From Stappia sp. WLB 29 (lineage in GTDB: Bacteria; Pseudomonadota; Alphaproteobacteria; Rhizobiales; Stappiaceae): a stretch of 47,650 nucleotides of DNA. The position numbers were made by a program, and so were the translations under genes. The notes beneath the pieces are model-generated. The model ran no database searches, was not told where the DNA came from, and saw only the letters and a program-made list of their open reading frames with translations. Below, in pieces: positions 36,462 through 47,650 of the stretch. How positions within the stretch are numbered: position 1 is the stretch's first letter; each line of letters starts with the position of its first letter. The stretch covers positions 471,231 to 518,880 of the forward strand of contig NZ_JALBGD010000003.1 in assembly GCF_023507705.1 (NCBI RefSeq), written 5' to 3'.

Positions 36462-38729
36462 ATGCGGAGCACTCTCGCAGGGCCCCGCGTGCTGTTGCGG
36501 CGCCTCCGCGAGGTCATGGCGGAGCCGATCAACGCACAGGAGCGGCTCGACAAGATCGTAGTCCTGATCGCGGCCAACGTGGTGGCCGAGGTCTGCTCGG
36601 TCTATATCCTGCGTGCCGATGGCGTCCTCGAGCTCTACGCCACCGAGGGCCTCAACCGCGATGCCGTCCACAAGACCAGCCTGAAGGTCGGCGAAGGCCT
36701 TGTCGGCCTCATCGCCGCCGATGCACGCCCGCTCAACCTGCCGAACGCCCAGGCGCATCCCGCCTTCGCCTATCGCCCGGAAACGGGAGAGGAGGCCTAC
36801 AACTCCTTCCTCGGCGTGCCGATCCTGCGCGCCGGTCGGACGCTCGGCGTGCTCGTCGTCCAGAACCAGTCGCACCGGACCTATTTCGAGGACGAGGTGG
36901 AGGCGCTGCAGACCACGGCGATGGTGATCGCCGAGATGGTCGCCGCCGGCGAACTGGAAGCCATCGTCCAGCAGGGCACCAAGCTCGACCTGACCCGGCC
37001 GATGCATTTCCAGGGCGTCGCCCTGTCCGACGGCGTCGGCCTCGGCCATGTGGTGCTGCACGAGCCGCGCGTCGTGGTCACCAATCTCATCGCGGAGGAT
37101 GCGGGCGTCGAACTGGAGCGGCTGGAGCGGGCGATCAACCGGCTGCGGATCTCGCTCGACGATCTGCTGAATTCCGGCGATTTCGCCCAGCACGGCGAGC
37201 ACCGCGACGTGCTCGAGGCATACCGGATGTTCGCCCATGACCGGGGCTGGATCCGGAAGATCGAGGAAGCGATCAACAACGGCCTCACCGCCGAGGCGGC
37301 GGTGGAGAAGGTGCAGTCGGACACGCGCGCGCGCATGCTGCGCCAGACCGACCCCTATCTGCGCGAGCGGCTGCACGATCTCGACGATCTCGCCCATCGC
37401 CTGATCCGCGAGCTGATGGGCCGCCAGCACGGGCCGCTGTCGGAGACCCTGCCGCAGGACGCGGTGATCATCGCCCGCAACATGGGCGCGGCGGAGCTGC
37501 TGGACTACGGCCGCGACCGGATTCGCGCGATCGCGCTGGAGGAGGGCGGTCCTACCAGCCATGTCACCATCGTCGCGAGGGCGCTCGGCATCGCGGCGGT
37601 GGGACTTGCGGACAATCTCGTCAGCCTGGCCGAGGCCGGCGATCCGGTCATCGTCGACGGCGAGAGCGGTCAGGTGCACTTGCGCCCGGCACCCGATATC
37701 GAGAATGCCTATGCCGAGAAGGTCCGCTTCCGCGCTCGCCGGCAGGCCCAGTACCGGCGGCTGCGCAACAAGCCCTCGATCAGCCGCGACGGGGTGGACG
37801 TCTCGCTGCAGCTGAACGCCGGCCTCCTGGTCGATCTGCCGGCCGTCGCCGAATCGGGCGCGAGCGGCGTCGGCCTGTTCCGCACCGAGCTGCAGTTCAT
37901 GGTCGCCTCCGCCTTCCCGCGGATGAGCGAGCAGCGCGACTATTATCGCCAGGTGCTGGATGCGGCGGGCGGACGGCCCGTCACCTTCCGCACGCTCGAC
38001 ATCGGCGGCGACAAGGTGCTGCCCTACCTGCGCGCGATCCAGGAGGAGAACCCGGCCATGGGCTGGCGGGCGATCCGTTTCGGCCTCGACCGGCCGGGCA
38101 TCCTGCGCACCCAGGTCCGCGCCCTGCTGCATGCCGCGGCCGGACGCGACCTGAAGCTGATGTTCCCGATGGTCACCGAAGTCGCCGAATTCCACCAGGC
38201 GCGCGGTGTGGTCGAGCGCGAGCTGAAGCACCTGCGCCGCCACGGCTATCCGGTTCCCGAGCGGCTGATGCTCGGGGTGATGGTCGAGGTGCCCTCGCTC
38301 CTCTATCAGCTCGACGAGCTGTTCCAGGTGGTGGACTTCGTCTCGGTCGGCTCCAACGACCTGTTCCAGTTCTTCAGCGCGGTCGACCGGGGCAACACCC
38401 GGGTCGCCGGCCGCTTCGACACGATGAGCCCGGCCTTCCTGCGGGCACTGAAGCATATCGTCGACAAGGCCAATGCCTATTCCACCCCGGTGACGCTGTG
38501 CGGCGAGATCGCCGGCCGGCCGCTGGAGGCGATGGCGCTGGCGGCGCTGGGCTATCGCAGCCTGTCGATGTCGGCATCCGCTCTGGGTCCGGTGAAGGCG
38601 ATGGTCCGCACGCTCGATGTCGGCCGGCTGGCGGCGCGCCTGCTGCCGCGCCTCGACGAGCCGGCTGCAGCTGCCGATATCCGCGGCTTCCTGCGCGCCT
38701 TCTCGTCCGACACGGACGTCGCCTTGTAG
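36462..38729 (+). CDS. ptsP: Phosphoenolpyruvate phosphotransferase PtsP (enzyme I Ntr)
   Basis: This 755-residue protein has an N-terminal GAF domain (residues ~20-160), the EI N-terminal domain with the phosphorylated His367 in [15 protein letters not shown], and the C-terminal PEP-binding barrel ([46 protein letters not shown] with the active Cys). It starts the nitrogen phosphotransfer chain PtsP to NPr to EIIA-Ntr, which regulates metabolism and potassium transport rather than sugar uptake. The GAF domain senses glutamine or nitrogen status in relatives. ATG at 36462 was chosen; the GTG codon directly before it also fits. NPr and EIIA are not in this window. Confidence 0.95.
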   Translation: MRSTLAGPRVLLRRLREVMAEPINAQERLDKIVVLIAANVVAEVCSVYILRADGVLELYATEGLNRDAVHKTSLKVGEGLVGLIAADARPLNLPNAQAHPAFAYRPETGEEAYNSFLGVPILRAGRTLGVLVVQNQSHRTYFEDEVEALQTTAMVIAEMVAAGELEAIVQQGTKLDLTRPMHFQGVALSDGVGLGHVVLHEPRVVVTNLIAEDAGVELERLERAINRLRISLDDLLNSGDFAQHGEHRDVLEAYRMFAHDRGWIRKIEEAINNGLTAEAAVEKVQSDTRARMLRQTDPYLRERLHDLDDLAHRLIRELMGRQHGPLSETLPQDAVIIARNMGAAELLDYGRDRIRAIALEEGGPTSHVTIVARALGIAAVGLADNLVSLAEAGDPVIVDGESGQVHLRPAPDIENAYAEKVRFRARRQAQYRRLRNKPSISRDGVDVSLQLNAGLLVDLPAVAESGASGVGLFRTELQFMVASAFPRMSEQRDYYRQVLDAAGGRPVTFRTLDIGGDKVLPYLRAIQEENPAMGWRAIRFGLDRPGILRTQVRALLHAAAGRDLKLMFPMVTEVAEFHQARGVVERELKHLRRHGYPVPERLMLGVMVEVPSLLYQLDELFQVVDFVSVGSNDLFQFFSAVDRGNTRVAGRFDTMSPAFLRALKHIVDKANAYSTPVTLCGEIAGRPLEAMALAALGYRSLSMSASALGPVKAMVRTLDVGRLAARLLPRLDEPAAAADIRGFLRAFSSDTDVAL

Positions 38730-38797
38730 CGAGGCTGCGCGCCAAGCCTGCCTTGCCCGCAAGGGCGCCTTTCCCGAATCTTGAGGATCGCAACGCC

Positions 38798-39871
38798 ATG
38801 ATCCCGGCGGAAAAACTGGATGCGCTGCTGTCGCGCGTCGCCGAACTCGAATACCGGATGAGCCAGAATCCGGACCCGCAGACCTATGTCCGCCTGTCCC
38901 GTGACTATGCCGAGCTGGAGCCGTTGGCCGCCCGCATCACGGCCCTGCGCAAGGCGGAGGAGGAACTGGCGGGCGTCGAGGCGATGCTTGAGGACCCGGC
39001 CGCCGATGCGGAGATGCGCGAGCTGGCCGAGATCGAGCTCGGCGCCTTGCGCGAGCGCGTCGAGGCGCTGGCGCAGGAGGTGCGCATCGGCTTTCTGCCC
39101 AAGGACGTGGCGGACGACCGCAACGTCATCCTGGAAGTACGTGCCGGCACCGGCGGCGACGAGGCTGCGCTCTTTGCCGGCGATCTTTTCCGCATGTACC
39201 AGCGCTATGCGCAGATGAAGGGCTGGAAGGTCGAGATCGTCTCGGCGAGCGAGGGCGAGGTCGGCGGCTTCAAGGAAGTGATCGCGTCCGTGACCGGCGA
39301 CCAGGTCTTCGCCCGACTGAAGTTCGAATCGGGCGTTCACCGGGTCCAGCGCGTGCCGGAAACGGAATCGGGCGGGCGCATCCACACGTCGGCCGCCACG
39401 GTGGCGGTGTTGCCGCAGGCGGAGGATGTCGATGTCCAGATCAACGATGCGGACCTGCGCATCGACACCTATCGCGCGTCCGGAGCGGGCGGGCAGCACG
39501 TCAACACCACCGATTCGGCCGTGCGCATCACCCATATGCCGACGGGCATCGTGGTCGCGGTGCAGGACGAGCGTTCGCAGCACAAGAACAAGGCCAAGGC
39601 CTTGCAGCTGCTGCGGGCCCGCATCTTCGACGAGGAGCGGGCAAGGCTGGCGAACGAGCGGACGGAGGCGCGCCGGCTGCAGGTGGGATCGGGCGACCGG
39701 TCCGAGCGCATCCGCACCTACAACTTTCCGCAAGGGCGGGTGACCGACCACCGGATCGGCCTGACGCTCTACAAGCTTCCCGAGGTGATGAGCGGCGAGG
39801 CGCTGGACGAGGTGATCGAGCCGCTGGCGCTCGACCATCAGGCGACCCTGCTGGCGGCGGAAGGGCTGTGA
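38798..39871 (+). CDS. prfA: Peptide chain release factor 1
   Basis: This 357-residue factor reads UAA and UAG stop codons. The tripeptide determinant is seen as Pro-Glu-Thr in [13 protein letters not shown] (E. coli has Pro-Ala-Thr). The catalytic GGQ lies at residues 231-233 in [16 protein letters not shown]. An N-terminal coiled-coil domain precedes it. The ATG with TTGAGG upstream gives the normal length. Its stop overlaps the prmC start (GTGA), which fits because PrmC methylates the Gln of this GGQ. Confidence 0.97.
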   Translation: MIPAEKLDALLSRVAELEYRMSQNPDPQTYVRLSRDYAELEPLAARITALRKAEEELAGVEAMLEDPAADAEMRELAEIELGALRERVEALAQEVRIGFLPKDVADDRNVILEVRAGTGGDEAALFAGDLFRMYQRYAQMKGWKVEIVSASEGEVGGFKEVIASVTGDQVFARLKFESGVHRVQRVPETESGGRIHTSAATVAVLPQAEDVDVQINDADLRIDTYRASGAGGQHVNTTDSAVRITHMPTGIVVAVQDERSQHKNKAKALQLLRARIFDEERARLANERTEARRLQVGSGDRSERIRTYNFPQGRVTDHRIGLTLYKLPEVMSGEALDEVIEPLALDHQATLLAAEGL

Positions 39872-40749
39872 GCTCGAACGCACGCGACCGGCGGATCGGG
39901 ACAGTCTGCCGCGAGGCGCGGGCGCGCCTTGCCGCGGCGGGCGTGGAGACGGCGACGCTGGATGCGCGCCTTCTCGTCGCCGCTGCCGCCGGTGTCGAGC
40001 CGGTCGTGCCCCTCACCGATCCCGATCGCGAGGTGACGGAGGCGGCACTGGCCCTGGCGGACAGCCACATCGCCCGCCGGGTGGCGGGCGAGCCGGTCGG
40101 CCGGATCCTCGGCTTGCGTGAGTTCTGGGGGATGACATTCGCGCTGTCGCGCGAGGTGCTGGAGCCGCGCCCCGACACCGAGCGCCTGGTGGAGGCTGTC
40201 CTCGACTGGTGCGACGAGAGGAAGGGGCGCGAGCATCCCTATCGCTTTGCGGACCTCGGCACCGGGAGCGGGGCCATCGCCATCGCCCTGCTCAGCGAGT
40301 TGCCGAGTGCGGTTGCCGTTGCCACGGACATGGCGCCGGGCGCCCTGCTGACGGCCCGCGACAACGCCGTCCGGAACGGAGTCGGCGACAGGTTCCTGCC
40401 CTGCCTTGGCGATTTCGCCTCGATGCTGGCACCGGGCATGGATTTCCTTGTCTCGAATCCGCCCTATATTTCCCTTACGGAAGAAGCACAGCTCTCCCGG
40501 GAGGTGAGGGAGCACGATCCCCGCGCCGCCCTGTTTGCCGGCGAAGATGGCCTGGATGCCTATCGGATGATCCTGCCTCAGGCGAAGACGTTGCTTGCCC
40601 GATTCGCACCGCTGTTTCTCGAGATCGGCGCATCGCAGGCGATTGCCGTGTCCCAGCTGGCCAAAACTGCCGGTCTTGAGGATGTTCAGGTATTTCAAGA
40701 TCTTGCCGGACAGGATCGGGTTGTGCGCGCGGCGTGTGTTGCAAAATAG
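39868..40749 (+). CDS. prmC: Peptide chain release factor N5-glutamine methyltransferase
   Basis: This 293-residue SAM-dependent enzyme methylates Gln233 of the RF1 encoded just upstream (and the equivalent in RF2). It shows the N-terminal helical recognition domain, GLREFWGM (the LGxxEFxG block), RPDTERLVE, motif [16 protein letters not shown], and the catalytic Asn-Pro-Pro-Tyr at residues 197-200. It starts with GTG overlapping the prfA stop, so the factor and its modifier are made together. A new promoter begins 30 bp after its end. Confidence 0.96.
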   Translation: MSSNARDRRIGTVCREARARLAAAGVETATLDARLLVAAAAGVEPVVPLTDPDREVTEAALALADSHIARRVAGEPVGRILGLREFWGMTFALSREVLEPRPDTERLVEAVLDWCDERKGREHPYRFADLGTGSGAIAIALLSELPSAVAVATDMAPGALLTARDNAVRNGVGDRFLPCLGDFASMLAPGMDFLVSNPPYISLTEEAQLSREVREHDPRAALFAGEDGLDAYRMILPQAKTLLARFAPLFLEIGASQAIAVSQLAKTAGLEDVQVFQDLAGQDRVVRAACVAK

Positions 40750-40779
40750 CGGCAGATATGGCGCTTGTGAAAAAGACGC

Positions 40780-40808
40780 TTGGAAAACCGGGCGGAAAGG
40801 GCTAGGTT
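40780..40808 (+). promoter_or_regulatory. Promoter for the structured leader and DUF4167 gene
   Basis: TTGGAA (40780-40785), 17-bp spacer, TAGGTT (40803-40808). The start point is expected near 40815, about 343 nt before the DUF4167 start codon. The spacing is ideal and the sequence resembles strong alphaproteobacterial promoters. Confidence 0.55.
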
Positions 40809-40814
40809 CACCTC

Positions 40815-41157
40815 GCCGAGACCCGACGGGGGTGGCGTTCGAAGCCACGGGTAGGCAGTACGATAGTTTTCGTTCCGGCCAGATCTCGCATCGCACGACG
40901 GAACTAACCGTCGGCAAAGATGCCCGGTGGACCTGATGGTCCCGGGGTTGCTCGGCATCGGTCTGTTCAAGATGAACCCTTAAAATCCAGCGGGAATGAA
41001 CGACGGCTGTCGTCTCGCGTCCCGCCGACGAAGGTCTGTCTTGATCGGCCCACGCAACACAGGCCTTGTGCAGTTGCGTTTCATGGCGCCGGTCCCGATG
41101 GTGGACCGGACTCCTGACCGGATTTGCCGGTCGCCGTTCTTGAGAGTTAACGGCAGA
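40815..41157 (+). ncRNA. Highly structured leader RNA of the DUF4167 gene, unknown family
   Basis: This non-coding stretch contains nine short perfect stems in a row: 40832-40848 (loop GTTCGAA), 40896-40913, 40929-40942 (within an outer GATGCC/GGCATC pairing 40919-40959), 40965-40977, 40990-41025 (with inner stem ACGAC/GTCGT), 41053-41078, 41089-41109, 41116-41132 and 41133-41154. The last has GCCGTT/AACGGC as stem and GAGAG, the probable Shine-Dalgarno, in its loop 11 nt before the ATG. I found no tmRNA tag, no RNase P core and no SRP motif. It may be a cis-regulatory leader or a separate small RNA. Confidence 0.5.
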
Positions 41158-41955
41158 ATGAGACCAGGAAATCAGAGCAACAACAAGCGCATCCGCGGTC
41201 GTGGTGGCCGCAAGGGACCGAATCCGCTGTCGCGGACCTATGAGTCCAACGGTCCCGATGTGAAGATCCGCGGGACCGCGCACCATGTCGCCGAGAAGTA
41301 CCAGCAGCTGGCGCGTGACGCCGCCGCTGCCGGCGACCGCGTGATGTCCGAGAATTATCTCCAGCACGCCGAGCATTACCTGCGCATCATCGCCGCAGCC
41401 CAGCAGAGCATGCATCAGCCGGTGGTCCTGCCGCGCGGCGATGAGGCCGAGGACGAGGCCGACGAGCTCGAGGAGCGCAACGAGCGGGCAGAGCGCAACG
41501 ACCGCAGCGAGCGGAGCGACCGCGGTGAGCGCAACGACCGCAGCGAGCGGAACGAGCGCCGTGACCGCGACCGGGATCGCGAGACCGGAGTCTCTTCGGG
41601 CAAGCCGGTGATGCCGGTGGACGCGCCGCAACCCTTCGTCGACGACATTCCGGTGATCAACACCAAGTCGCTGCCCGGCGAGAGTTCCGACACCGACACC
41701 GGCGACGAGGCCGGTGAGGATGGCGACGACCGCAGCCGGCGCCGCGTGCGCGGTGCCCGCGGACGCGGCCTGCGCCGCAGTCGCTCCGCCCAGGGCGAGG
41801 GCGATGGTTCGGACGAGGCGGCGAAAAGCAGTGCCGAGCCTGCCGCCGAGGCGGAGGTCCCGGCTGAAGCGACCGAAGAAAAGAAGCCGCGGGCCCGGCG
41901 CGCCCCGCGCAGCCGCAAGCCGGCGGAAGCCGAGGCCGCTGCGAGCGAGGCGTGA
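41158..41955 (+). CDS. DUF4167 domain-containing protein, probable RNA-associated
   Basis: In this 265-residue protein only residues ~1-85 form the conserved domain (NNKRIRGRGGRKGPNPLSRT, then IRGTAHHVAEKYQQLARDA and ENYLQHAEHYLRII). The rest is disordered and strongly charged: an Arg/Asp/Glu/Asn-rich repeat at about 97-145 and basic patches RRRVRGARGRGLRRSRS and KKPRARRAPRSRK. The basic RG-rich ends suggest nucleic-acid binding, but the function is unknown. The start is the ATG at MRPGNQSN; the upstream frame is not conserved-looking. It is preceded by a structured leader, followed by a terminator and clpB. Confidence 0.85.
   Translation: MRPGNQSNNKRIRGRGGRKGPNPLSRTYESNGPDVKIRGTAHHVAEKYQQLARDAAAAGDRVMSENYLQHAEHYLRIIAAAQQSMHQPVVLPRGDEAEDEADELEERNERAERNDRSERSDRGERNDRSERNERRDRDRDRETGVSSGKPVMPVDAPQPFVDDIPVINTKSLPGESSDTDTGDEAGEDGDDRSRRRVRGARGRGLRRSRSAQGEGDGSDEAAKSSAEPAAEAEVPAEATEEKKPRARRAPRSRKPAEAEAAASEA
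41491..41562 (+). repeat. 36-bp in-frame tandem repeat inside the DUF4167 gene
   Basis: The 25-nt run beginning GAGCGCAACGACCGCAGCGA occurs at 41491-41515 and again at 41527-41551, exactly 36 bp apart. It encodes ERNDRSERSDRG followed by ERNDRSERNERR. It looks like a slippage-type coding repeat that can change length between strains. Confidence 0.8.
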
Positions 41956-42001
41956 TCCGTCTCCGGCACGGCAGGGATGCCAGCCGCAGGGTTTGAAAAA
42001 A

Positions 42002-42030
42002 GGGCTGCAGCCGTACGCTGCGGCCCTTTT
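42002..42030 (+). terminator. Terminator of the DUF4167 gene
   Basis: GGGCTGCAGC (42002-42011), loop CGTAC, GCTGCGGCCC (42017-42026), 10 bp with one G-U pair, then TTTT. It separates the gene from clpB. Confidence 0.8.
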
Positions 42031-42063
42031 GCGTTGCCGCACCGCTATCCGCACTCTCCCCCT

Positions 42064-42091
42064 CTTTTGTGCTCGAAATGCAACACTATAT
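42064..42091 (+). promoter_or_regulatory. Candidate clpB promoter
   Basis: CTTTTG (42064-42069), 16-bp spacer, CTATAT (42086-42091), about 100 bp before the clpB start. It has partial likeness to alphaproteobacterial heat-shock (sigma-32) promoters, which would suit clpB, but the match is weak. Confidence 0.3.
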
Positions 42092-42190
42092 GCTGGGTAC
42101 GGTCCGTGAGGGGCCGTGCGGATGCCGTGACGGGTCCGCATTCCGAAAAGGCTGCTTCGCTGCGGGGGGCGGCCGGATCTGGAGGTCATG

Positions 42191-44791
<2,601 letters not shown>

Positions 44792-44816
44792 CCGGTCGCC
44801 CAAGGCGGAAAACAAA

Positions 44817-44846
44817 AGGCCCGGGCAGCGATGCCCGGGCCTTTTT
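44817..44846. terminator. Bidirectional terminator between clpB and the M23 peptidase gene
   Basis: AGGCCCGGGCA (44817-44827), loop GCGA, TGCCCGGGCCT (44832-44842) is a perfect 11-bp stem followed by a T5 run on the plus strand. It is preceded by AAAA, which gives TTTT on the minus strand. It serves the two converging genes. Confidence 0.88.
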
Positions 44847-44886
44847 GCTTTTTCTTGCCCGGACTGAGGCCGGGCGGTGCCGTGCC

Positions 44887-46857
44887 TCAGTTGATGGCGG
44901 CGGCGGAGGCCGACGCGATCCGCGAAGGACCGGCCGCACGCTCGACCAAGGCATCGATGCGCTCGCGCTCCCGGTGGAACGCTGCCAGCAAGTCGCCTTC
45001 CAGCACCCGGCCGCGCGGCAGGCGGATCCGCATCGGGTTCACGAAGCGGCCGTTCACCTTGACCTCGTAGTGCAGGTGCGGGCCGGTCGACAGGCCGGTG
45101 GAGCCGACATAGCCTATCACCTGGCCCTGGCGGACCTTGACGCCTTCGCGAATGCCGTCGGCGAAGCTGGTCTGGTGGCTGTAGGTGGTCTCGTAGCCGT
45201 TGGCGTGCTGGATCTCGATGCGCTGGCCATAGCCGGAGACCCACCGCGCCTTGGTCACGACGCCGTTGCCCGCAGCCATGATCGGCGTACCGCGCTGGGC
45301 CGACCAGTCGACGCCGCTGTGCAGCCGCATTACGCCGACGATCGGATGACGGCGCATGCCGAAGCCGGAGCGGTACTGGCCGCCCGACAGCGGCTTGCGC
45401 ATCAGGAACTTCTTCGCGCTCTTGCCGGTCTCGTCATAGAAGTCGACGAGGCCGTCGTCGGGCGTGCGGAAGCGGTAGAAGCGGCGTGCCGTGCTGCGGG
45501 TGGTCAGCGCCGTATAGAGAATCTCGGCCGGTACGTTGTCGCTGTCCTGCTCGAGGCCGTAGAAGACCTCGAAGGAATCGCCCGGCTTGACCCGCGACTT
45601 GAAATCGACGTCGAAGGAGAAGATGCGCACCAGGTCGGAGATCATCTCCGGCTGCATCTCCTGTTCCAGGGCCGTCTGGTAGAGACTGTCGTAGATCGTC
45701 GGGGTGGTGCCGGCATAGCCGACGCGGTCGGCCTCGGCAAAGGCATCTGCCAGGAACGTATCGGGTGCCTGGGCGGCGACGAACTCGCCGGTGTCGGAGC
45801 GGGCGATGGTGGCGCGGTGCTCGGTATCGGCATAGAGGCTGACGCGCTGCGGCTGCAGGCGGCCGGTCTCGTCCGGGCTCGGGGCGAGCGCGATGCGCAG
45901 CCGCTGGCCGGTGTCGAGCTTTTCGATGCCGAATTCGCGGACGAAGGCGTCGACGATGCTGGCCGCCTCTTCCTCCGTGGCGTAATTCGCCATCAACTCT
46001 TCCTGGAAGCTCTCTTCGCCCGTCACCGGTACGATCTTCTCTTCCATGCCGGCATAGATGTCGGACGCTTCGCTTTTGGAGACGAAGGAGACGTTCTCGG
46101 GGGTGATCCGCACGCTGAGGCGCGACAATTCCGGCTGCTGGGCGAGGTTGAAGTCGAAGCGGCCGGGATCGATGACCGGGCCGCTGGCCTCGCTGACCGA
46201 ATTGCCGGACAGGAAGTGTGCCGACTGTCGCACGAACTGTTCGATCTCCATCTCCTCGTAGCCGCCATCGGAGGTGGCGAGCGGATTGTCGACCGGGAAG
46301 TCCCGCGTGCTGATCGTCACTTCGCCCTCGACGCGGGCATCGTAAACGGCGTCGGTGACGGCGCGGGCCGGGATGACGTTGGCATCGGAGAAGAGCTGCA
46401 GCGGATTGAAGGGAGGAATTTCCTCCGAGGCTTCGCGCGAGGCGCGGGTGGCCAGGGTGGCGGTCACCAGAGCGTAGGGTCGCAGCTTGATGTGGTCCCG
46501 CCCGTCGATGCGGTTGAGGGTCGAGACCGGAATGACGTGGCGGTTGGAGTATTGCGCGGCGGCGCGGATGACGCGGTCGCCCTTGGTCGATCCGTTGCCG
46601 CCGACCACCCGGGAGGTCGTTGCCTCGGGCTGGTCGCCGCGCGAGGGGGCGGCCGAGACCTGGTACTGCCCGTCGAGCGCGGCGAAGAGCGCGCCGCCCA
46701 TCAGGGTCACCGAGGTGAGGCCGGTCAGGACCGAGCCGGTCAGCCAACGCAGGCTGACCCTGCGACGGTCCGGAAGCTGATCGCGTTCGTCATGGACCAT
46801 GAGGGGCGGTTCATCGCCAAGGTCCAGAGAGTTGCGGTGTGTCGCGCCGAGATGCAT
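44887..46857 (-). CDS. M23 family (LytM) peptidoglycan endopeptidase, membrane-anchored
   Basis: This 656-residue protein has a cytoplasmic N-terminal ~40 residues, one TM helix (WLTGSVLTGLTSVTLMGGAL), a long ~400-residue periplasmic region and a C-terminal LytM domain. The zinc ligands are His513 and Asp517 in LHSGVDW and His596 in PHLHYEV, with His594 also conserved, so it should be an active D,D-endopeptidase that trims cross-links during growth or division. The ATG at MHLGATHR has AAGGA at good spacing; an ATG 36 bp upstream (start 46893) has a poorer ribosome site. A promoter lies ~280 bp upstream. Confidence 0.88.
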   Translation of the reverse strand: MHLGATHRNSLDLGDEPPLMVHDERDQLPDRRRVSLRWLTGSVLTGLTSVTLMGGALFAALDGQYQVSAAPSRGDQPEATTSRVVGGNGSTKGDRVIRAAAQYSNRHVIPVSTLNRIDGRDHIKLRPYALVTATLATRASREASEEIPPFNPLQLFSDANVIPARAVTDAVYDARVEGEVTISTRDFPVDNPLATSDGGYEEMEIEQFVRQSAHFLSGNSVSEASGPVIDPGRFDFNLAQQPELSRLSVRITPENVSFVSKSEASDIYAGMEEKIVPVTGEESFQEELMANYATEEEAASIVDAFVREFGIEKLDTGQRLRIALAPSPDETGRLQPQRVSLYADTEHRATIARSDTGEFVAAQAPDTFLADAFAEADRVGYAGTTPTIYDSLYQTALEQEMQPEMISDLVRIFSFDVDFKSRVKPGDSFEVFYGLEQDSDNVPAEILYTALTTRSTARRFYRFRTPDDGLVDFYDETGKSAKKFLMRKPLSGGQYRSGFGMRRHPIVGVMRLHSGVDWSAQRGTPIMAAGNGVVTKARWVSGYGQRIEIQHANGYETTYSHQTSFADGIREGVKVRQGQVIGYVGSTGLSTGPHLHYEVKVNGRFVNPMRIRLPRGRVLEGDLLAAFHRERERIDALVERAAGPSRIASASAAAIN

Positions 46858-47136
46858 TCCGTCCTTCTCGTCGTGCTCGTCGGCCGCCGCCATCGCTCTT
46901 CGGCGCGGCAACTGCCATGATCTTCCTGCGGACCCGTGGGGCCCGTCCCTGCGTCCGGCAACCATGCGCCTGCCCCGGCGCCTGGTGCGATGCCTGTCCT
47001 GGTGGCCGGCGGGACAGCACCCGCAAACAGCCCGAACCTTTCAAAAGAATCCGCGCCTGGACATGTGCGGCGACCGGCTCTTCCCGCATCTGCGAGAGCG
47101 GTGCCGCGCCCGATATCCCGTTACGGCGCAGGCGGC

Positions 47137-47165
47137 ATCATAGGAACCCCGAAGGACAAGAGCAA
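47137..47165 (-). promoter_or_regulatory. Promoter of the M23 peptidase gene
   Basis: On the minus strand TTGCTC (47165-47160), 17-bp spacer, TATGAT (47142-47137). The -10 element is near consensus. The leader to the chosen start would be about 270 nt and shows no reading frame I can support. Confidence 0.5.
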
Positions 47166-47650
47166 TCTGGCGTATTTGTGACATGCCCTGCCACAATTGC
47201 CGAGGGGTGTCGCATTCGGCACCGGGATGCCGGCAGCAGCCGGTCGGCCCGCTGGGGCGGCCACGCAAAGATATCGGACGCCTGTGCTTGGATGTCTGCG
47301 CTGGGGCGACGGCGAGGGCTCCTGCCCGCGCGTACATGCGCGTGCTTATGGATGCTCGCTGAACGATTGCGGAGTGCGAACCGGGAGACGGCGACAAAGC
47401 CTCTGTGCGCCGACGTCCCGACCTGCACGGCCGCAAGCGGGCGGGCCGGCGGAGAAGGCCTTGTGGGCAGATGGATGCCGGTGCGATGCGGCCGTGGCGT
47501 CGTCCTTGCCCCTGGCTGGGGCGGCCGCGCGCGGGCAATGGCCGGAAAAAGCCACTAGATGACGCCCACGGTGACTGCTCGGTGCGACGTTGGGATGACG
47601 TTGTTGGGCGGGGATCTTTTGATGGGGTGTTTTGGAGGGGGTTTGGGCGT
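47166..47650. other. Non-coding or unassigned right end of the window
   Basis: I find no gene, RNA or repeat here that I can support. Several short open frames exist on both strands but lack ribosome sites or recognisable motifs. The last ~80 bases (from about 47570) are unusually rich in G and T on the plus strand and unlike the rest of the window, which may reflect a contig end. Confidence 0.5.

Noticed and set aside
36309-38762. An 817-codon open frame opposite ptsP
   Set aside because: It is antisense to a well-conserved ptsP; it has no ribosome site or motif.
40832-40848. tRNA gene around the GTTCGAA loop
   Set aside because: Only one arm fits; there is no acceptor stem, D-arm or anticodon arm at the right spacing.
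40815-41157. Two-piece tmRNA (ssrA) in the prmC-DUF4167 spacer
   Set aside because: The T-loop-like GTTCGAA hairpin was suggestive, but no tag frame of the Ala-Asn-Asp-Asn type and no CCA-ended acceptor stem could be found on either strand.
40815-41157. RNase P RNA or SRP RNA in the same spacer
   Set aside because: The conserved P4 sequences of RNase P (GAGGAAAGTC and ACAGAA-type) and the SRP GGAAGCAGCC core are missing.
41491-41562. CRISPR-like spaced repeats in the DUF4167 gene
   Set aside because: There are only two copies, in frame, encoding a charged repeat; there are no spacers of uniform length and no cas genes.

Overview
The window looks like chromosomal DNA of a GC-rich alphaproteobacterium of the order Hyphomicrobiales (Rhizobiales). 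Three things support this: the lineage-typical families DUF2794, DUF4167 and DUF1178, the gene order secA / parvulin PPIase / argJ / mutT ... ubiG / lysC / ptsP / prfA / prmC / DUF4167 / clpB, and dense GC-rich coding with few spacers. A Stappia/Labrenzia-like relative is my guess; the genus is inference, not something the sequence proves. I see no insertion sequence, prophage, CRISPR array, rRNA or tRNA.

Layout. 1-4.0 kb: a TRAP C4-dicarboxylate-type transporter operon (dctP-dctQ-dctM, dctM cut by the window edge), a TetR regulator with a divergent flavodoxin-fold oxidoreductase and two matched operators, and a GNAT acetyltransferase. 4.0-9.1 kb: DUF2794 protein, a subtilisin-type autotransporter, a Bax-inhibitor-1 membrane protein and an unknown exported protein. 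9.2-13.3 kb: the ybbP-ybbA exporter pair divergent from the tesA-type esterase, the same arrangement as in E. coli. 13.4-19.9 kb: aldo/keto reductase, thpR, inorganic pyrophosphatase, an alpha/beta hydrolase, a PfkB sugar kinase, an L,D-transpeptidase and a class III nucleotide cyclase.

20-31.9 kb: secA and a divergent parvulin-type foldase (protein export), a TetR/small membrane protein pair, the overlapping operon argJ-GNAT-mutT, an orphan Flp-type pilin, an NDUFAF5-like methyltransferase, and the row comF-grxC-nitrilase-DUF1178, which suggests thiol/glutathione maintenance. 31.9-34.2 kb: a small accessory block with an apparently leaderless MarR gene, a DUF1428 protein, a VOC/PhnB protein and an alpha/beta hydrolase. 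34.2-46.9 kb: housekeeping genes ubiG, lysC, ptsP (nitrogen PTS enzyme I), prfA-prmC (release factor and its methyltransferase, overlapping), DUF4167, clpB and a LytM/M23 endopeptidase. The last ~0.5 kb holds no gene I can support and ends in an odd G/T-rich stretch.

The most interesting unexplained element is the ~345-nt leader between prmC and the DUF4167 gene. It has a good promoter at its 5' end and a run of nine short perfect stem-loops, the last of which carries the likely Shine-Dalgarno sequence in its loop. It matches no RNA family I could recognise by eye.
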